From Azospirillum halopraeferens DSM 3675 (lineage in GTDB: Bacteria > Pseudomonadota > Alphaproteobacteria > Azospirillales > Azospirillaceae), in NCBI RefSeq assembly GCF_000429625.1, contig NZ_AUCF01000031.1:1-64000 (forward strand): a stretch of DNA of 64,000 nucleotides, in the 5' to 3' direction. A model generated the notes under the pieces. It had not been told where the DNA came from, did not search any database, and was given only the letters and a program-made list of their open reading frames with translations. Positions 8,789 through 17,960 of the stretch are shown here, piece after piece. The position numbers and the translations under genes were made by a program. Numbering within the stretch: the stretch's first letter is position 1; the number at the start of each line of letters is the position of its first letter.

Positions 8789-10027
8789 ATGACCGATAAG
8801 TCCGCTCGCCTCGCGGTCGGGTTCTCGTGGGTCGGGCACGCCCTGATGCACATCATCACGGGGCTTTTCCTGACGGTCGTCCTGGTGCTGGAGCGGGAAT
8901 GGAACCTCTCCTACGACGAGCTGATCCGGCTGTGGACGCTCGGCTCCCTGATGATCGGGCTGGCGGCGCCGCTGGCCGGCTGGCTGGGCGACCGGTGGAG
9001 CGATTCGCGCATGATGGTCCTGTTCTTCCTGGGCACCGGCGTCGGGTCGATCGCCGCCGGCCTGGCCGACGGGCCGGACGCCATGTGGATCGCCCTGGCG
9101 GTGCTGGGGCTGGGGGCGTCGATCTACCACCCCATCGGCATGTCGTGGGTGGTCAAGAACGCGGCCAACCGGGGGCGGGCGCTGGGCTATCTCGGTCTGT
9201 TCGGCAGCGTCGGCGTGGCCCTGGCGGCGGTGGTGGCGGGCGGCCTGACGGAGCTGTGGAGCTGGCGCGCCGCCTTCCTGTTGCCGGGGGTGCTCAGCCT
9301 GCTGCTGGGGCTGGCCCTGGGCCTCTGCATCGCCGCCGGCCTGGTGGTCGACCGCCGCGGCGACGTCCGGCCGCAGCCACGGCCGGAACGGGGTGAGGTC
9401 ATCCGCGCCTTCGTCGTGCTGTCGGTGACCATGCTGTGCGCCGGGCTGATGTTCAACGCCATGCAGGTGGTGCTGCCCAAGCTGTTCGAGGAGCGCCTGT
9501 CCGGCCTGCTCGGGGCGGGAACCCTGGGCATCGGCGGGCTGGTCACCGCGGTCTACCTGACGGCGGCGATCCCCCAGCTCATCGGCGGGCACCTGGCCGA
9601 CCGCTACCCGGTCAAGCGCATCTACGTGCTGTGCATGATGGTGCAGGTGCCTCTGATGGCGGCCCTGGCGGTGCTGGCCGGGCTGCCGCTGGTGGGGGCG
9701 GCGGCGCTGGTGGTCATCGCCTCGCAGGTGCAGATCCCGGCGGAAAGCATGCTGCTGGCCCGCTACACCCCGGCCCGCCATCGGGGCCTGGCCTTCGGCG
9801 CCAAGTTCATCCTGTCCTTCGGCGCCGGTCCCCTGGCGATCCTCATGGTCGCCTTCTTCTACGAGCGGTACGGCGAGTTTCACATGCTGTACACCACGCT
9901 GTCCCTGCTGGTCGCCGTCTCGTTCCTGGCCGCCCTGCTGCTGCCGGGCGAGCGTGCGGCGCCCGTCGAGGAGCCCGCCCCCGCCCCCGTCCCGGACGCA
10001 ACCGCGGTGCCGGCCGGCGGCGACTGA
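8789..10027 (+). CDS. Major facilitator superfamily transporter
   Basis: This is an inner-membrane carrier of 412 residues with twelve predicted hydrophobic segments. The loop after helix 2 reads GWLGDRWSDSRMMVLFF, the MFS G-x-L-(A/G)-D-R motif; the equivalent in the second half is GGHLADRYPVKRIYVL. A GASIYHPIGMSWV segment resembles the fosmidomycin-resistance (Fsr) branch, in which helix 4 carries a YHP motif. The C-terminal tail is Pro/Ala-rich and hydrophilic. Substrate unknown; efflux is a guess from family resemblance. The 96 nt to cutA leaves a shared transcript possible. Confidence 0.85.
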   Translation: MTDKSARLAVGFSWVGHALMHIITGLFLTVVLVLEREWNLSYDELIRLWTLGSLMIGLAAPLAGWLGDRWSDSRMMVLFFLGTGVGSIAAGLADGPDAMWIALAVLGLGASIYHPIGMSWVVKNAANRGRALGYLGLFGSVGVALAAVVAGGLTELWSWRAAFLLPGVLSLLLGLALGLCIAAGLVVDRRGDVRPQPRPERGEVIRAFVVLSVTMLCAGLMFNAMQVVLPKLFEERLSGLLGAGTLGIGGLVTAVYLTAAIPQLIGGHLADRYPVKRIYVLCMMVQVPLMAALAVLAGLPLVGAAALVVIASQVQIPAESMLLARYTPARHRGLAFGAKFILSFGAGPLAILMVAFFYERYGEFHMLYTTLSLLVAVSFLAALLLPGERAAPVEEPAPAPVPDATAVPAGGD

Positions 10028-10042
10028 GCCGGCCCCGATCGC

Positions 10043-10891
10043 TCAGATCCGGTACAGCCAGCCGACGTAGGGCAGGGCGGCCACCGCGCTGTCCACCGAC
10101 AGGTTGCCGCTCCACGGCAGCAGCCAGGCGTCGGCGATGCCGTCGGCGCGGGCAAGGCGCAGCCGGCGCAGGGCATCGGTGCGGTCGGCGGGGCGGATCA
10201 CCACGCGGTAGCGCGGGCGGCCGTCCACCGTCGCCTCCACGATGCCGGCGGCATCGTCGCCCAGACGGCGGCGATGGGTCTCCGCCAGATCGCGGCGCGG
10301 GAAGCTGCCGACCACCACAAGCAGCCGGCCGGTGCCCGACTCCACCGTGGCGCGGGCGAGGCTGCCCGGCGGTTCGGCCGGCGGGGCGGGTTTGGCGGCG
10401 GGAAGGACGGCCACCTCGGTGCGGGTGCCGGCTGTCCGTACGGCCGGCGGCACCGCGGCCGGGGCGGCGGGCGGTGCGTCCGGCGCTGTGGCCGTTGCCG
10501 GCGCGTCGTCGGTCAGGCTGAGCGCCGCGCCGGGCGCGTCGGCGACCTGCACCGGTGCCGGTGCGGGCCGGCCGATGCGGCGGGGGTCCGGCCCTTCGGC
10601 ACCGGTGGCGGCGTCGGGGGCCACCGCCTGCACCTCGCGGGTCACGGCGACCAGCAGTTGCGGCGGCGGCGCATCCTCGCACAAACGGCCGTTGCGCACC
10701 ACGTTCAGCAGGCCGCAATCCCGCTCCGCCACCGCCGAAATGACATGGTCCGTGGCCGACTTCTCGGTGCGCAGCACCAGCACCGTGTCCACATAGAGCG
10801 AGGCGGCGCTGATGACCACGGGGATACCGGCGCAGCCGGCCAGGCCGAGGCTGGCGGCCGTGGCGAGCGCGACGGTTCGGACAGTCTTCAT
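10043..10891 (-). CDS. SPOR-domain lipoprotein
   Basis: The 282-residue product begins MKTVRTVALATAASLGLAGC, a lipoprotein signal with the lipobox LAGC (Cys20). A Cys-containing segment ERDCGLLNVVRNGRLCEDAP follows. The middle (about residues 85-185) is a low-complexity Pro/Ala linker. The C-terminal 80 residues look like a SPOR domain: RLLVVVGSFPRRDLAETHRR, then PRYRVVIRPADRTDALRRLR. SPOR domains bind denuded peptidoglycan at division sites. I prefer the second Met (10891) because it starts the signal directly and has GGGGGATGCGGGA ahead; an ATG 15 nt upstream is in frame. It is convergent with the MFS gene, 15 nt apart. Confidence 0.8.
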   Translation of the reverse strand: MKTVRTVALATAASLGLAGCAGIPVVISAASLYVDTVLVLRTEKSATDHVISAVAERDCGLLNVVRNGRLCEDAPPPQLLVAVTREVQAVAPDAATGAEGPDPRRIGRPAPAPVQVADAPGAALSLTDDAPATATAPDAPPAAPAAVPPAVRTAGTRTEVAVLPAAKPAPPAEPPGSLARATVESGTGRLLVVVGSFPRRDLAETHRRRLGDDAAGIVEATVDGRPRYRVVIRPADRTDALRRLRLARADGIADAWLLPWSGNLSVDSAVAALPYVGWLYRI

Positions 10892-10986
10892 TCCCGCATC
10901 CCCCATGCGGCCGAGCTTACCCCGGAAGGGTCACCCGGATTCTCAGCACTGTCAAGCATTCGCCTGAAAATGCGGGGAGAAGGGCC

Positions 10987-11014
10987 GGGGGTGGCGCCGC
11001 GCGGCGCCACCCCC
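10987..11014 (-). terminator. 28-nt perfect palindrome after the O-acetylhomoserine sulfhydrylase gene
   Basis: GGGGGTGGCGCCGC (10987-11000) is followed directly by its reverse complement (11001-11014). It lies 18 nt downstream of the stop of the leftward sulfhydrylase gene and 96 nt before the next leftward start. No strong T run follows, so it may stabilise the 3' end as well as terminate. Confidence 0.6.
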
Positions 11015-11032
11015 CGTCGACCCCCGGCCGGA

Positions 11033-12328
11033 TCAGCCCGCCGCTGCGGCCAGGGCGCGGTCGAGGTCGGCGATGATGTCGGCGGCGGTCTCGATGCCGA
11101 TGGACAGGCGGATCACCTCCGGCCCGGCGCCGGCCATCGCCTGCGCCTCGGGCGGGAGCTGGCGGTGGGTGGTGGAGGCGGGGTGAATGATCAGCGAGCG
11201 GCTGTCGCCCAGGTTGGCGACGTGGCTGAACAGCTCCACGCTTTCCACCAGCTTCACGCCCGCCTGGTAGCCGCCCTTCAGGCCGAATGTGAAGACCGAT
11301 CCGGCGCCGCCCGGCAGGTACTTGGCCGCGGCGGTACGGTATTTCGACGACTCCAGCCCGGCGTAGCTGACCCAGGCCACCGCCGGGTGGCCTTCCAGGA
11401 AGCGCGCCACCGCCAGCGCGTTGGCGCAGTGCCGCTCCATGCGCAGCGGCAGCGTCTCGATGCCGTTCAGCGTCAGGAAGGCGTTCAGCGGCGCCTGCGA
11501 CGGCCCGAGATCGCGCAGCCCCACGGCGTGGCCATGGATTGTGAAGGCGAGATGGCCGAACGTCTCGTGGAAGCGCAGGCCGTGGTAGCCGGGCTCCGGC
11601 TCCGTCAGGGCCGGGAACTTGCCGTCCTTCGACCAGTCGAAGGCGCCGCTGTCGATCACCACGCCGCCCAGCGAGGTGCCGTTGCCGGACAGGAACTTGG
11701 TGGTGGAGTGGACGACCAGCGTCGCCCCCCATTCGATGGGGCGGCACAGGTACGGGGTGGCCAGCGTGTTGTCGACGATCAGCGGGATGCCCGCGTCGGC
11801 GGCGATGCGGCCCAGCGCCTCCAGGTCGCTGACGACGCCGCCGGGGTTGGCGAGGCTTTCGCAGAAGATCGCCTTGGTCTTCGGCCCGATGGCCCGCTTC
11901 ACCGCGTCGAGGTCGTCGAAGTCGACGAACGAGGCGTTCCAGCCGAAGGCGCGCGGGAAGCTGTTGCGGAACTGGTTGATGGAACCGCCGTAGAGCTTGT
12001 TGGACGACACGAAGTCGTCACCCGGCGCCATCAGCGGGAACAGCGCCATCATCTGTGCCGCGTGGCCCGAACCGGTGCAGGTGGCGCCGGCGCCGCCCTC
12101 CAGGTTGGCCATACGCTCCTCCAGCGCCGACACCGTCGGGTTGGTCAGGCGCGAGTAGATGTAGCCAACCTTCTGCAGGTTGAACAGCGACGCCGCGTCG
12201 TCCGCATCCTCGAACACGTACGCCGTGGTCTGGTAAATCGGCACCTGGCGCGCGCCGGTGGCGGGATCGGGTGCGGCGCCGGCGTGGATGGCGCGGGTCT
12301 CGAAGCCGAACGTCTTCTGATCGCTCAT
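11033..12328 (-). CDS. metY: O-acetylhomoserine aminocarboxypropyltransferase (sulfhydrylase)
   Basis: This PLP enzyme makes homocysteine from O-acetylhomoserine and sulfide in methionine synthesis. At 431 residues it has the length of MetY rather than the shorter cystathionine enzymes. It shows FETRAIHAGAAPDPATGARQ, PIYQTTAYVFEDADDAASLF, YSRLTNPTV, the cofactor lysine in VHSTTKFLSGNGTSLGG, and DNTLATPYLCRPIEWGATLV. It is the last gene of a three-gene leftward run: enoyl-CoA hydratase, CoA-binding protein, then this gene after a 31-nt gap. I saw no SAM riboswitch ahead of it. Confidence 0.93.
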   Translation of the reverse strand: MSDQKTFGFETRAIHAGAAPDPATGARQVPIYQTTAYVFEDADDAASLFNLQKVGYIYSRLTNPTVSALEERMANLEGGAGATCTGSGHAAQMMALFPLMAPGDDFVSSNKLYGGSINQFRNSFPRAFGWNASFVDFDDLDAVKRAIGPKTKAIFCESLANPGGVVSDLEALGRIAADAGIPLIVDNTLATPYLCRPIEWGATLVVHSTTKFLSGNGTSLGGVVIDSGAFDWSKDGKFPALTEPEPGYHGLRFHETFGHLAFTIHGHAVGLRDLGPSQAPLNAFLTLNGIETLPLRMERHCANALAVARFLEGHPAVAWVSYAGLESSKYRTAAAKYLPGGAGSVFTFGLKGGYQAGVKLVESVELFSHVANLGDSRSLIIHPASTTHRQLPPEAQAMAGAGPEVIRLSIGIETAADIIADLDRALAAAAG

Positions 12329-12359
12329 GTGGCGGTTCCCTCTGGTCCGTTTCTTTGGT

Positions 12360-12860
12360 TCAGATCAGCTTTTTGAAGGTCTTGGTCGGACGCCGGGCGC
12401 CGAACAGGACGTTGGAGTTGATGCCGATGCGGCCGATCTCCCCGAACAGGCGCTGGTACTCGATCTTGGGGCAGCGGTTCATGACGGCGGTCAGGCCGGC
12501 GGCCTCGGCGCGCGCGGCCGCCTCGTCGTTGCGCACACCGAGCTGCATCCACACCACGCGGGCACCGGCCGCGATGGCCTCGTCGACGATGCCGCCGGCG
12601 GCTTTGGCGTTGCGGAAGATGTCCACCATGTCCGGGGCCTCCGGCAGATCGGCCAGCGAGGCGTACACCCTCTGGCCGAGGATCGTCCCGCCGGCCAGCT
12701 TCGGGTTTACCGGGATCATGCGGTAGCCCTTGTCCATCAGGTACTTCAGCACGAAGTAGGAGGCGCGTACGGGGTCGTCGCTGGCGCCCACCAGGGCGAT
12801 GCTGCGGACCCGCCCGAGAACGTCGCGGATGAACGCGTCGGTGTATGTGTCGTGAGTCAC
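12360..12860 (-). CDS. CoA-binding domain protein (YccU-like)
   Basis: This 166-residue protein is a stand-alone Rossmann-type CoA-binding domain. Visible elements are RSIALVGASDDPVRASYFVL, YRMIPVNPKLAGGTILGQRV, ASLADLPEAPDMVDIFRNAK and ARVVWMQLGVRNDEAAARAE, followed by the late NRCPKIEYQR. Such proteins resemble the nucleotide-binding domain of succinyl-CoA synthetase but lack the rest of the enzyme, and their role is unclear. The start is a GTG at 12860, with GGACAG upstream, placed 23 nt after the enoyl-CoA hydratase stop. Confidence 0.85.
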   Translation of the reverse strand: MTHDTYTDAFIRDVLGRVRSIALVGASDDPVRASYFVLKYLMDKGYRMIPVNPKLAGGTILGQRVYASLADLPEAPDMVDIFRNAKAAGGIVDEAIAAGARVVWMQLGVRNDEAAARAEAAGLTAVMNRCPKIEYQRLFGEIGRIGINSNVLFGARRPTKTFKKLI

Positions 12861-12883
12861 GCTGTCTGTCCTCTGCGGCCCGG

Positions 12884-13690
12884 TCACCGCCCGCACCACA
12901 CGGGCGTACGCTTGTCGAGGAAGGCGTCGATGCCCTCCTCGGCGTCGCGGGCCAGCATGTTGCGGGTCATCACCTCGGACGCGTAGGTGTACGCGTCCTC
13001 GATCGGCAATTCGATCTGGCGGTCGAACGCCTCCTTGCCGATGGCCAGGGTCAGCGGCGACTTGGCGGCGATGCGCGCGGCCACACCGTACACCGTCTCG
13101 TCCAGCCGGTCCGCCGGCACCACCCGGTTGACCAGGCCGATGCGCACGGCTTCGGCGGCGTCGATGGCGTCGCCGGTCAGCAGCATCTCCATGGCCGCCT
13201 TGCGGCCGACCGCGCGGGACAGCGCCACCATGGGGGTGGAGCAGAACAGGCCGATGTTCACGCCCGGCGTGGCGAATCGCGCGCCCTCGGCGGCGTAGGC
13301 GAGGTCGCAGGTGGCGACGAGCTGGCAACCGGCGGCGGTCGCCATGGCGTGGACGCGGGCGATCACCGGCTGGCGGATGCGCCGGATCGTCAGCATCAGG
13401 GTGGCGCAGGTGCGGAACGTCTCGGCGAAGAAGGCTTCGCCGGCGTTGGCGCGCATCTCCTTCAGATCATGGCCGGCGCAGAACGCCGGGCCGGCGCCGG
13501 CCACCACCACCACCCGCACCGCCGGATCGGCCGATACGGCCTCCAGTTCCGCGGTCAGCGCGCGCATGGTGGCCAGCGACAGGGCGTTGCGCGCCGCCGG
13601 CCGGTCGAGGGTCAGCGTGGCCACACCGTCGCGGTCTTCCCGCCGGACCGGCGGGGCCTGCGCTGCGGCGGACGGGCCGGGTGCGCTCAT
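12884..13690 (-). CDS. Enoyl-CoA hydratase/isomerase family protein
   Basis: This is a crotonase-fold enzyme of 268 residues acting on acyl-CoA thioesters. It has TLTLDRPAARNALSLATMRA, the oxyanion loop GPAFCAGHDLKEM, the second oxyanion and active-site stretch MATAAGCQLVATCDLAYAAE, and VNIGLFCSTPMVALSRAVGR. In the second stretch Ala-Ala-Gly-Cys replaces the common Ala-Gly-Gly-Gly, and the two catalytic glutamates of classical hydratases are not obvious. The exact reaction, hydratase or isomerase or other, is therefore open. The start has GGGGGAGA 6 nt upstream. First gene of the run leading to the sulfhydrylase. Confidence 0.87.
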   Translation of the reverse strand: MSAPGPSAAAQAPPVRREDRDGVATLTLDRPAARNALSLATMRALTAELEAVSADPAVRVVVVAGAGPAFCAGHDLKEMRANAGEAFFAETFRTCATLMLTIRRIRQPVIARVHAMATAAGCQLVATCDLAYAAEGARFATPGVNIGLFCSTPMVALSRAVGRKAAMEMLLTGDAIDAAEAVRIGLVNRVVPADRLDETVYGVAARIAAKSPLTLAIGKEAFDRQIELPIEDAYTYASEVMTRNMLARDAEEGIDAFLDKRTPVWCGR

Positions 13691-13942
13691 GGACGGTCTC
13701 CCCCTTGTGGCGTGGTCGGGGCGTCGGCGTCCCCGCCCGGGTGACGGCATCTGACGGCATGCCGCGGCAAAGTGCAAGGGGGCTGCACCGCCGCACCCGG
13801 ATACAACAAATGCATAATGTGAAAGAGGCGCATCGACCGGATCTGACGGCCCTTCGGCAATGAACACTCACCGTGCCGTGATAGCCTGTTCCGACTGTTG
13901 CGCCGGCCCGTGGATTGCCCGCACACTGAGCGGGGATTCGGC

Positions 13943-16219
13943 GTGAACGGGTGGGAGGTGGCGGTGGAAGGGATGGACGCTGCGGCCGGGGCGATCGACT
14001 GGCGCGCCGTGTTCAGGGCGAATCCCGCCGCGACCTGCGTCCTGGCGGCGGACGGATGCGTGGTCGACGCCAACGCGGCCTTTTGCGATCTGGTCGGCAC
14101 CCCTCTTCCGGCGCTCGCCGGACGGCCCTTCGACCGGCTGAAGGCGGTGGGCGGGCCGGGCGGGCGGCCGTGGTCGGCCGACGTCACCGGCCGCGGCGTG
14201 GCCATCCTGGAGCGGACGGACGGCACGCTGCACGACGTCATCTATGCGGTGTCGGAATCGGGCGGCGGCGGGTGGCTGCTGGTGCTGTCCGATGCGGTGC
14301 CCGAGGGTTGTCCGGCTTGCCTGATCCATGGCAGCCGCGAAAAGTTCCGCCGGGCCGTCGACGATCTGTCGGAGCTGATCTGCCGCTGCACGCCCGACCT
14401 GGCGATCACGCTGGTCAACCGGGCGTTTGCCGATCTGAACGCGCTCACGCCGCCGCAGATGATCGGCCGCGATCTGGCCGTCCACCTGCCGGGCCCGGTG
14501 GTCGACGCGGTTCGCCGGTTCGTGGCCGAAGCGACGCCCGACGCGCCGGTGGCGGCCGTGGAGGAGGCGTTGCCGCACCCGGACGGCACCGTACGCTGGG
14601 TGGCGTGGCGCTGGATGGCGCTGTTCGACGGCTCCGGCCGGCTGGCGGCGATCCAGGCGGTGGGACGCGACACCACGCAGCGCCGCCTGGCGGAGGAGGA
14701 GCGCCTGCGCCTGGCCGCCATGGTCGATCGCAGCCCGGTGGCCGGTCTGGCCTGGCGGGTCGAAGGGCGATGCCCCATCGAATACGCGACGTCCAACGCC
14801 GGGCGGGTTCTCGACCGCGACCCGCAGGATGTGCCGGGCGTCGGGCTGCTCGACCTCGTCCACGCCGATGACGCGGCGGCCCTGGCCGCCTGGGTGGCGG
14901 CCGTTCCCGCGGAGCCGGCGCAGCCGACCACCACGGTGCGTCTGGCGACCGACGCCGGGGCGGCGGAGCGGTGGGTGACGATCCGCGCCTGGCGCAGCGG
15001 GCCCGGACGCATGGAAGGGGTGCTGCTGGACGTCACCGGCCAACGGGCGGCGACCCTGGCGCTGCGCGAGCGGGAGCGGCGTTTTGGCGCGATCTTCGAC
15101 CACATGGTCGGATTCATCGGCCTGCTGACGCCCGACGGGCGCATCATCGAGGCGAACCAGACCGCCCTGCGCCTGGTCGGCGCGACGGAGGCGGACGTGC
15201 TCGGCCAGCGGTTCTGGGACACGCCATGGTGGTCCCATTCCGAGACCGACCGCGAGCGGCTGCGCGACGGCATCATCCGGGCGGCGGCGGGGGAGCTGAT
15301 CCGCTTCGAGACGACCCACCGCGCCCGGTCGGGGCGGCTGGTGCACGTGGATTTCTCCCTGCGGCCGATCCTCGACGACACCGGGTCCGTGGTGCTGATC
15401 GTGCCCGAGGGCCGCGACGTCACCCACCTGAAGGAAACCGAGGCGGCGCTGCGCGAGGCCAAGCGCGAGGCCGAGGCCGCCAACCGCTCCAAGACCCAGT
15501 TCCTCGCGGTGATGAGCCACGAGCTGCGCACCCCCCTCAACGCCATCCTCGGCTATTCGGAGATCATGCAGGCGGGAATGTTCGGCCCGGTCGGCTCGCC
15601 CCGCTACCAGGGGTACGTGGACGCCATCCATGCGTCCGGCCGCCATCTGCTGGAGATCATCGACGACATCCTGGAGATCTCCCGCATCGAACTGGGCGTG
15701 CTGGAACTGAACGAGGAGCCGGCCGTCGTCGCCGACCTGATGGCGCGCGCCGGCCAGATCCTGGCCAACCGTGCGGCGGAGGCCGGCGTGAACCTGGACG
15801 TCGCCGTCGACGCCGAGCTGCCGCTGCTGCTGTGCGACGCCCGGCGCGTCATCCAGATGCTGGTGAACCTGGCCTACAACGGCATCAAGTTCAGCCGCCG
15901 CGGCGACACCGTCCACCTTGCCGTCCGCCGGGCGGCCGACGGCGGGATGACCTTCGCCGTCCGCGACACCGGCCCCGGAATCCCGCCGGAGGACATGGAG
16001 CGCATCTGGGAGCCCTTCGGCCAGGCCGGCAACGCCGACACCCGGTGTGCCGGCGGTGTCGGCCTGGGGCTGACCATCACCAGGGCACTGATCGAGGCGC
16101 ACGGCGGCACCATCGCCCTCACCAGTGCGCCGGGAACGGGCACGACGGTCACGCTGGCGTTCCCGCCGGGACGCTGCCGTGCCGGCGCGCCCGAGGCCGG
16201 GGCGGCAGCGGGAGCGTAG
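13943..16219 (+). CDS. Cytoplasmic multi-PAS sensor histidine kinase
   Basis: The 758-residue product has no membrane segment and appears to be a soluble sensor. Four PAS-like blocks are visible at about residues 15-120, 140-250, 255-370 and 385-500; the last contains FDHMVGFIGLLTPDGRIIEA. The HisKA motif AVMSHELRTPLNAILGYSEI places the phospho-accepting His near 526. The ATPase domain has MLVNLAYNGIKFS (N box), FAVRDTGPGIPPEDMERIWE (G1) and GGVGLGLTITRALIEAHGG (G2). No receiver domain is attached and no response regulator is adjacent. The GTG at 13943 has CGGGGA 6 nt upstream; ATG 13973 is an alternative. Confidence 0.87.
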   Translation: MNGWEVAVEGMDAAAGAIDWRAVFRANPAATCVLAADGCVVDANAAFCDLVGTPLPALAGRPFDRLKAVGGPGGRPWSADVTGRGVAILERTDGTLHDVIYAVSESGGGGWLLVLSDAVPEGCPACLIHGSREKFRRAVDDLSELICRCTPDLAITLVNRAFADLNALTPPQMIGRDLAVHLPGPVVDAVRRFVAEATPDAPVAAVEEALPHPDGTVRWVAWRWMALFDGSGRLAAIQAVGRDTTQRRLAEEERLRLAAMVDRSPVAGLAWRVEGRCPIEYATSNAGRVLDRDPQDVPGVGLLDLVHADDAAALAAWVAAVPAEPAQPTTTVRLATDAGAAERWVTIRAWRSGPGRMEGVLLDVTGQRAATLALRERERRFGAIFDHMVGFIGLLTPDGRIIEANQTALRLVGATEADVLGQRFWDTPWWSHSETDRERLRDGIIRAAAGELIRFETTHRARSGRLVHVDFSLRPILDDTGSVVLIVPEGRDVTHLKETEAALREAKREAEAANRSKTQFLAVMSHELRTPLNAILGYSEIMQAGMFGPVGSPRYQGYVDAIHASGRHLLEIIDDILEISRIELGVLELNEEPAVVADLMARAGQILANRAAEAGVNLDVAVDAELPLLLCDARRVIQMLVNLAYNGIKFSRRGDTVHLAVRRAADGGMTFAVRDTGPGIPPEDMERIWEPFGQAGNADTRCAGGVGLGLTITRALIEAHGGTIALTSAPGTGTTVTLAFPPGRCRAGAPEAGAAAGA

Positions 16220-16229
16220 GGCGCGGCCG

Positions 16230-17174
16230 TCACTCCCGCCGGCCGGACCGTGCGCGCGCCTGCTCGCGATAGAGGATGTAGACGCCGCTGGCGACGATCA
16301 CCGCGGCCCCGGCCAGCGTCAGCAGGCCCGGCACCTCGGCGAAGATGACCAGGCTCCACAGGGTGGCCCACACCAGCGTGGTGTAGCCGAAGGGCGCCAC
16401 CACCCCTGCCGGCGCCGCGGTGTAGGCGCGGATCATGCAATAGTGGCTGCCCGCACCCAGCACCCCCAGCAGCACCATCAGCGCGGCCCCGGTCGCGTCC
16501 GGTGTCACCCAGACGAAGGGCAGCGCCAGCGAGCACAGCACCGTGCCCACGATGCTGGTGTAGAAGAAGGTGGTCAGCGTCGGGTCGCTGGTCTTCAGCA
16601 TCCGCGTCACGATCTGGTAGAGCGCGTTGGCCAGCGCCGCACCCAACGGCAGCAGGACGGTCCACTGGAACATGCCGGAGGCCGGCCCGATGATCATCAT
16701 GGCCCCGGCGAACCCCACCAGCACGGCCAGCCAGCGCCGCCATCCCACCCGTTCCCCCAGCAGCGGGATCGACAGAACGGTGATCAGCACCGGCGTGGCG
16801 TTGAGGATGGCGGTGACGTCCACGAAGGGCAGGATGCCCAGCGCCGTCGTGGCCAGAAGGGTGATGGTGAGCAGCAGCAACGAACGCACGAGCTGCAACC
16901 CCGGCCGGCGCGACACCATCAGCCGCGGCGACTGCCAGCCCACCAGCACCGCCGCCAGCGCCAGGTGCACGGAGAAGCGGGCCCAGGCGACCTCGGGCAC
17001 CGGATAGGACTGGACCAGCATGCGGGTGATGGCATCCTGGCTGACGAACAGGAAGGTGGTCGCGACCATCCAGGCGATGCCCGCCCGCGTCGCCGCGCGC
17101 GCCGTCTCGGCCGGCGCGGCCACTCTCTCCAGGGAATCCACGATGTCGGCATCCTGATGGTGTCGGCTGCTCAC
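16230..17174 (-). CDS. EamA/DMT-family transporter
   Basis: This is an inner-membrane carrier of the drug/metabolite transporter superfamily, 314 residues with about ten hydrophobic helices in two EamA repeats. The first repeat has QDAITRMLVQSYPVPEVAWA and FVDVTAILNATPVLITVLSI with LLGERVGWRRW. The second has LANALYQIVTRMLKTSDPTL and CMIRAYTAAPAGVVAPFGYT. These are the usual positions of the PxxxxxxxxxxxGE signature. Substrate unknown; such carriers export amino acids or other metabolites. It is convergent with the PAS kinase gene (10-nt gap). Confidence 0.85.
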   Translation of the reverse strand: MSSRHHQDADIVDSLERVAAPAETARAATRAGIAWMVATTFLFVSQDAITRMLVQSYPVPEVAWARFSVHLALAAVLVGWQSPRLMVSRRPGLQLVRSLLLLTITLLATTALGILPFVDVTAILNATPVLITVLSIPLLGERVGWRRWLAVLVGFAGAMMIIGPASGMFQWTVLLPLGAALANALYQIVTRMLKTSDPTLTTFFYTSIVGTVLCSLALPFVWVTPDATGAALMVLLGVLGAGSHYCMIRAYTAAPAGVVAPFGYTTLVWATLWSLVIFAEVPGLLTLAGAAVIVASGVYILYREQARARSGRRE

Positions 17175-17285
17175 CGTACTGGTATGGCAGTCGGGCCGAC
17201 AACCCGCGCGGATGGATGGCTGGGTTGTTCGTCGGCATACACCGGGATTGCCGACGCGGTGACGGTCCGCCGTACGCGCCCCTGA

Positions 17286-17960
17286 TCAAACGGCGCGTGC
17301 GGCGAACGTCGGCTGGCGCGAACGGTTGGGCGACGATGACAGAAATTCGATCGACATACGGATCAATTCAGGCAGGTTGTGGGCTCCCAGCTTCACCTTC
17401 AACTGGGAACAGGTGTTGGCAACCGTCTTGTAGCTGACCCCCAGTTCGTCGGCGATCTGGCCGTAGGACTTGCCATCCGCGATCAGGGCCAGCGTCTGCA
17501 ACTCGCGTGGGGTCACCGTGCCCAGCGAGCTTTCCCGGCTGCGCGAGCCCAGCATGGCCACCTGCACGGCAAGCTGGTGGCTGAGGTAGGGGCGGCCGCG
17601 GCGGACCGCATGAACCGCGGCGAGGAAATCCTCCGGCGCGGTGTCCTTGAGCAGGTATCCGTTGGCACCGGCCTCCAGGGCCCGGCTGACGATGACGGCG
17701 TCCCCGTGCATGCTGAACACCAGGATGGGCGTGCGGCTGTCGTGCAGGCGTATGCGGTGGATCAAGCTCAGGCCGGCCAGGCCGTTGCCCTGCAGCGCCA
17801 GGTCGATGATCGCCATCTCCGGGCGGTGACGCCGGTACAGCCGGTATCCTGCTACGGCGTTGCTGGCCTCCAGCACATCGTCCACGTCGGCGTCCAGCAA
17901 CACCCGCCGGCATCCCTGGAGCACCATGGGGTGATCGTCGATGAGAAGCACGCGCGTCAT
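17286..17960 (-). CDS. mxaX: NarL/LuxR-family response regulator, MxaX-like methanol dehydrogenase regulator
   Basis: The 224-residue product has a receiver domain (LLIDDHPMVLQG, phospho-acceptor Asp53 in MAIIDLALQG, Lys105 in GYLLKDTAPED). A LuxR-type helix-turn-helix follows at about residues 150-215 (TPRELQTLALIADGKSYGQI and VSYKTVANTCSQLKVKLGA). It overlaps the kinase gene upstream by 4 nt. Kinase, regulator and the gene at 19640-20185 read away from mxaF in the order reported for moxZ-moxY-moxX of Paracoccus denitrificans, where the pair is required for methanol dehydrogenase synthesis. The name rests on this order and family; direct control here is inferred. Confidence 0.82.
   Translation of the reverse strand: MTRVLLIDDHPMVLQGCRRVLLDADVDDVLEASNAVAGYRLYRRHRPEMAIIDLALQGNGLAGLSLIHRIRLHDSRTPILVFSMHGDAVIVSRALEAGANGYLLKDTAPEDFLAAVHAVRRGRPYLSHQLAVQVAMLGSRSRESSLGTVTPRELQTLALIADGKSYGQIADELGVSYKTVANTCSQLKVKLGAHNLPELIRMSIEFLSSSPNRSRQPTFAARAV

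Noticed and set aside
7229..9883. Very long leftward open frame of 884 codons
   Set aside because: It runs antisense to cutA and an MFS gene and across two leftward genes. Only its last part (from 7807) has a signal peptide and ribosome site. Such frames are common in high-GC DNA.
12329..13942. SAM-responsive riboswitch ahead of the sulfhydrylase operon
   Set aside because: The gap before metY is 31 nt and the region before the first gene shows no SAM-II-like pseudoknot that I could identify.
13868..16102. Long leftward open frame opposite the PAS kinase
   Set aside because: Low-complexity Gly/Arg/His-rich translation with no motif. The sense frame is a clear histidine kinase.
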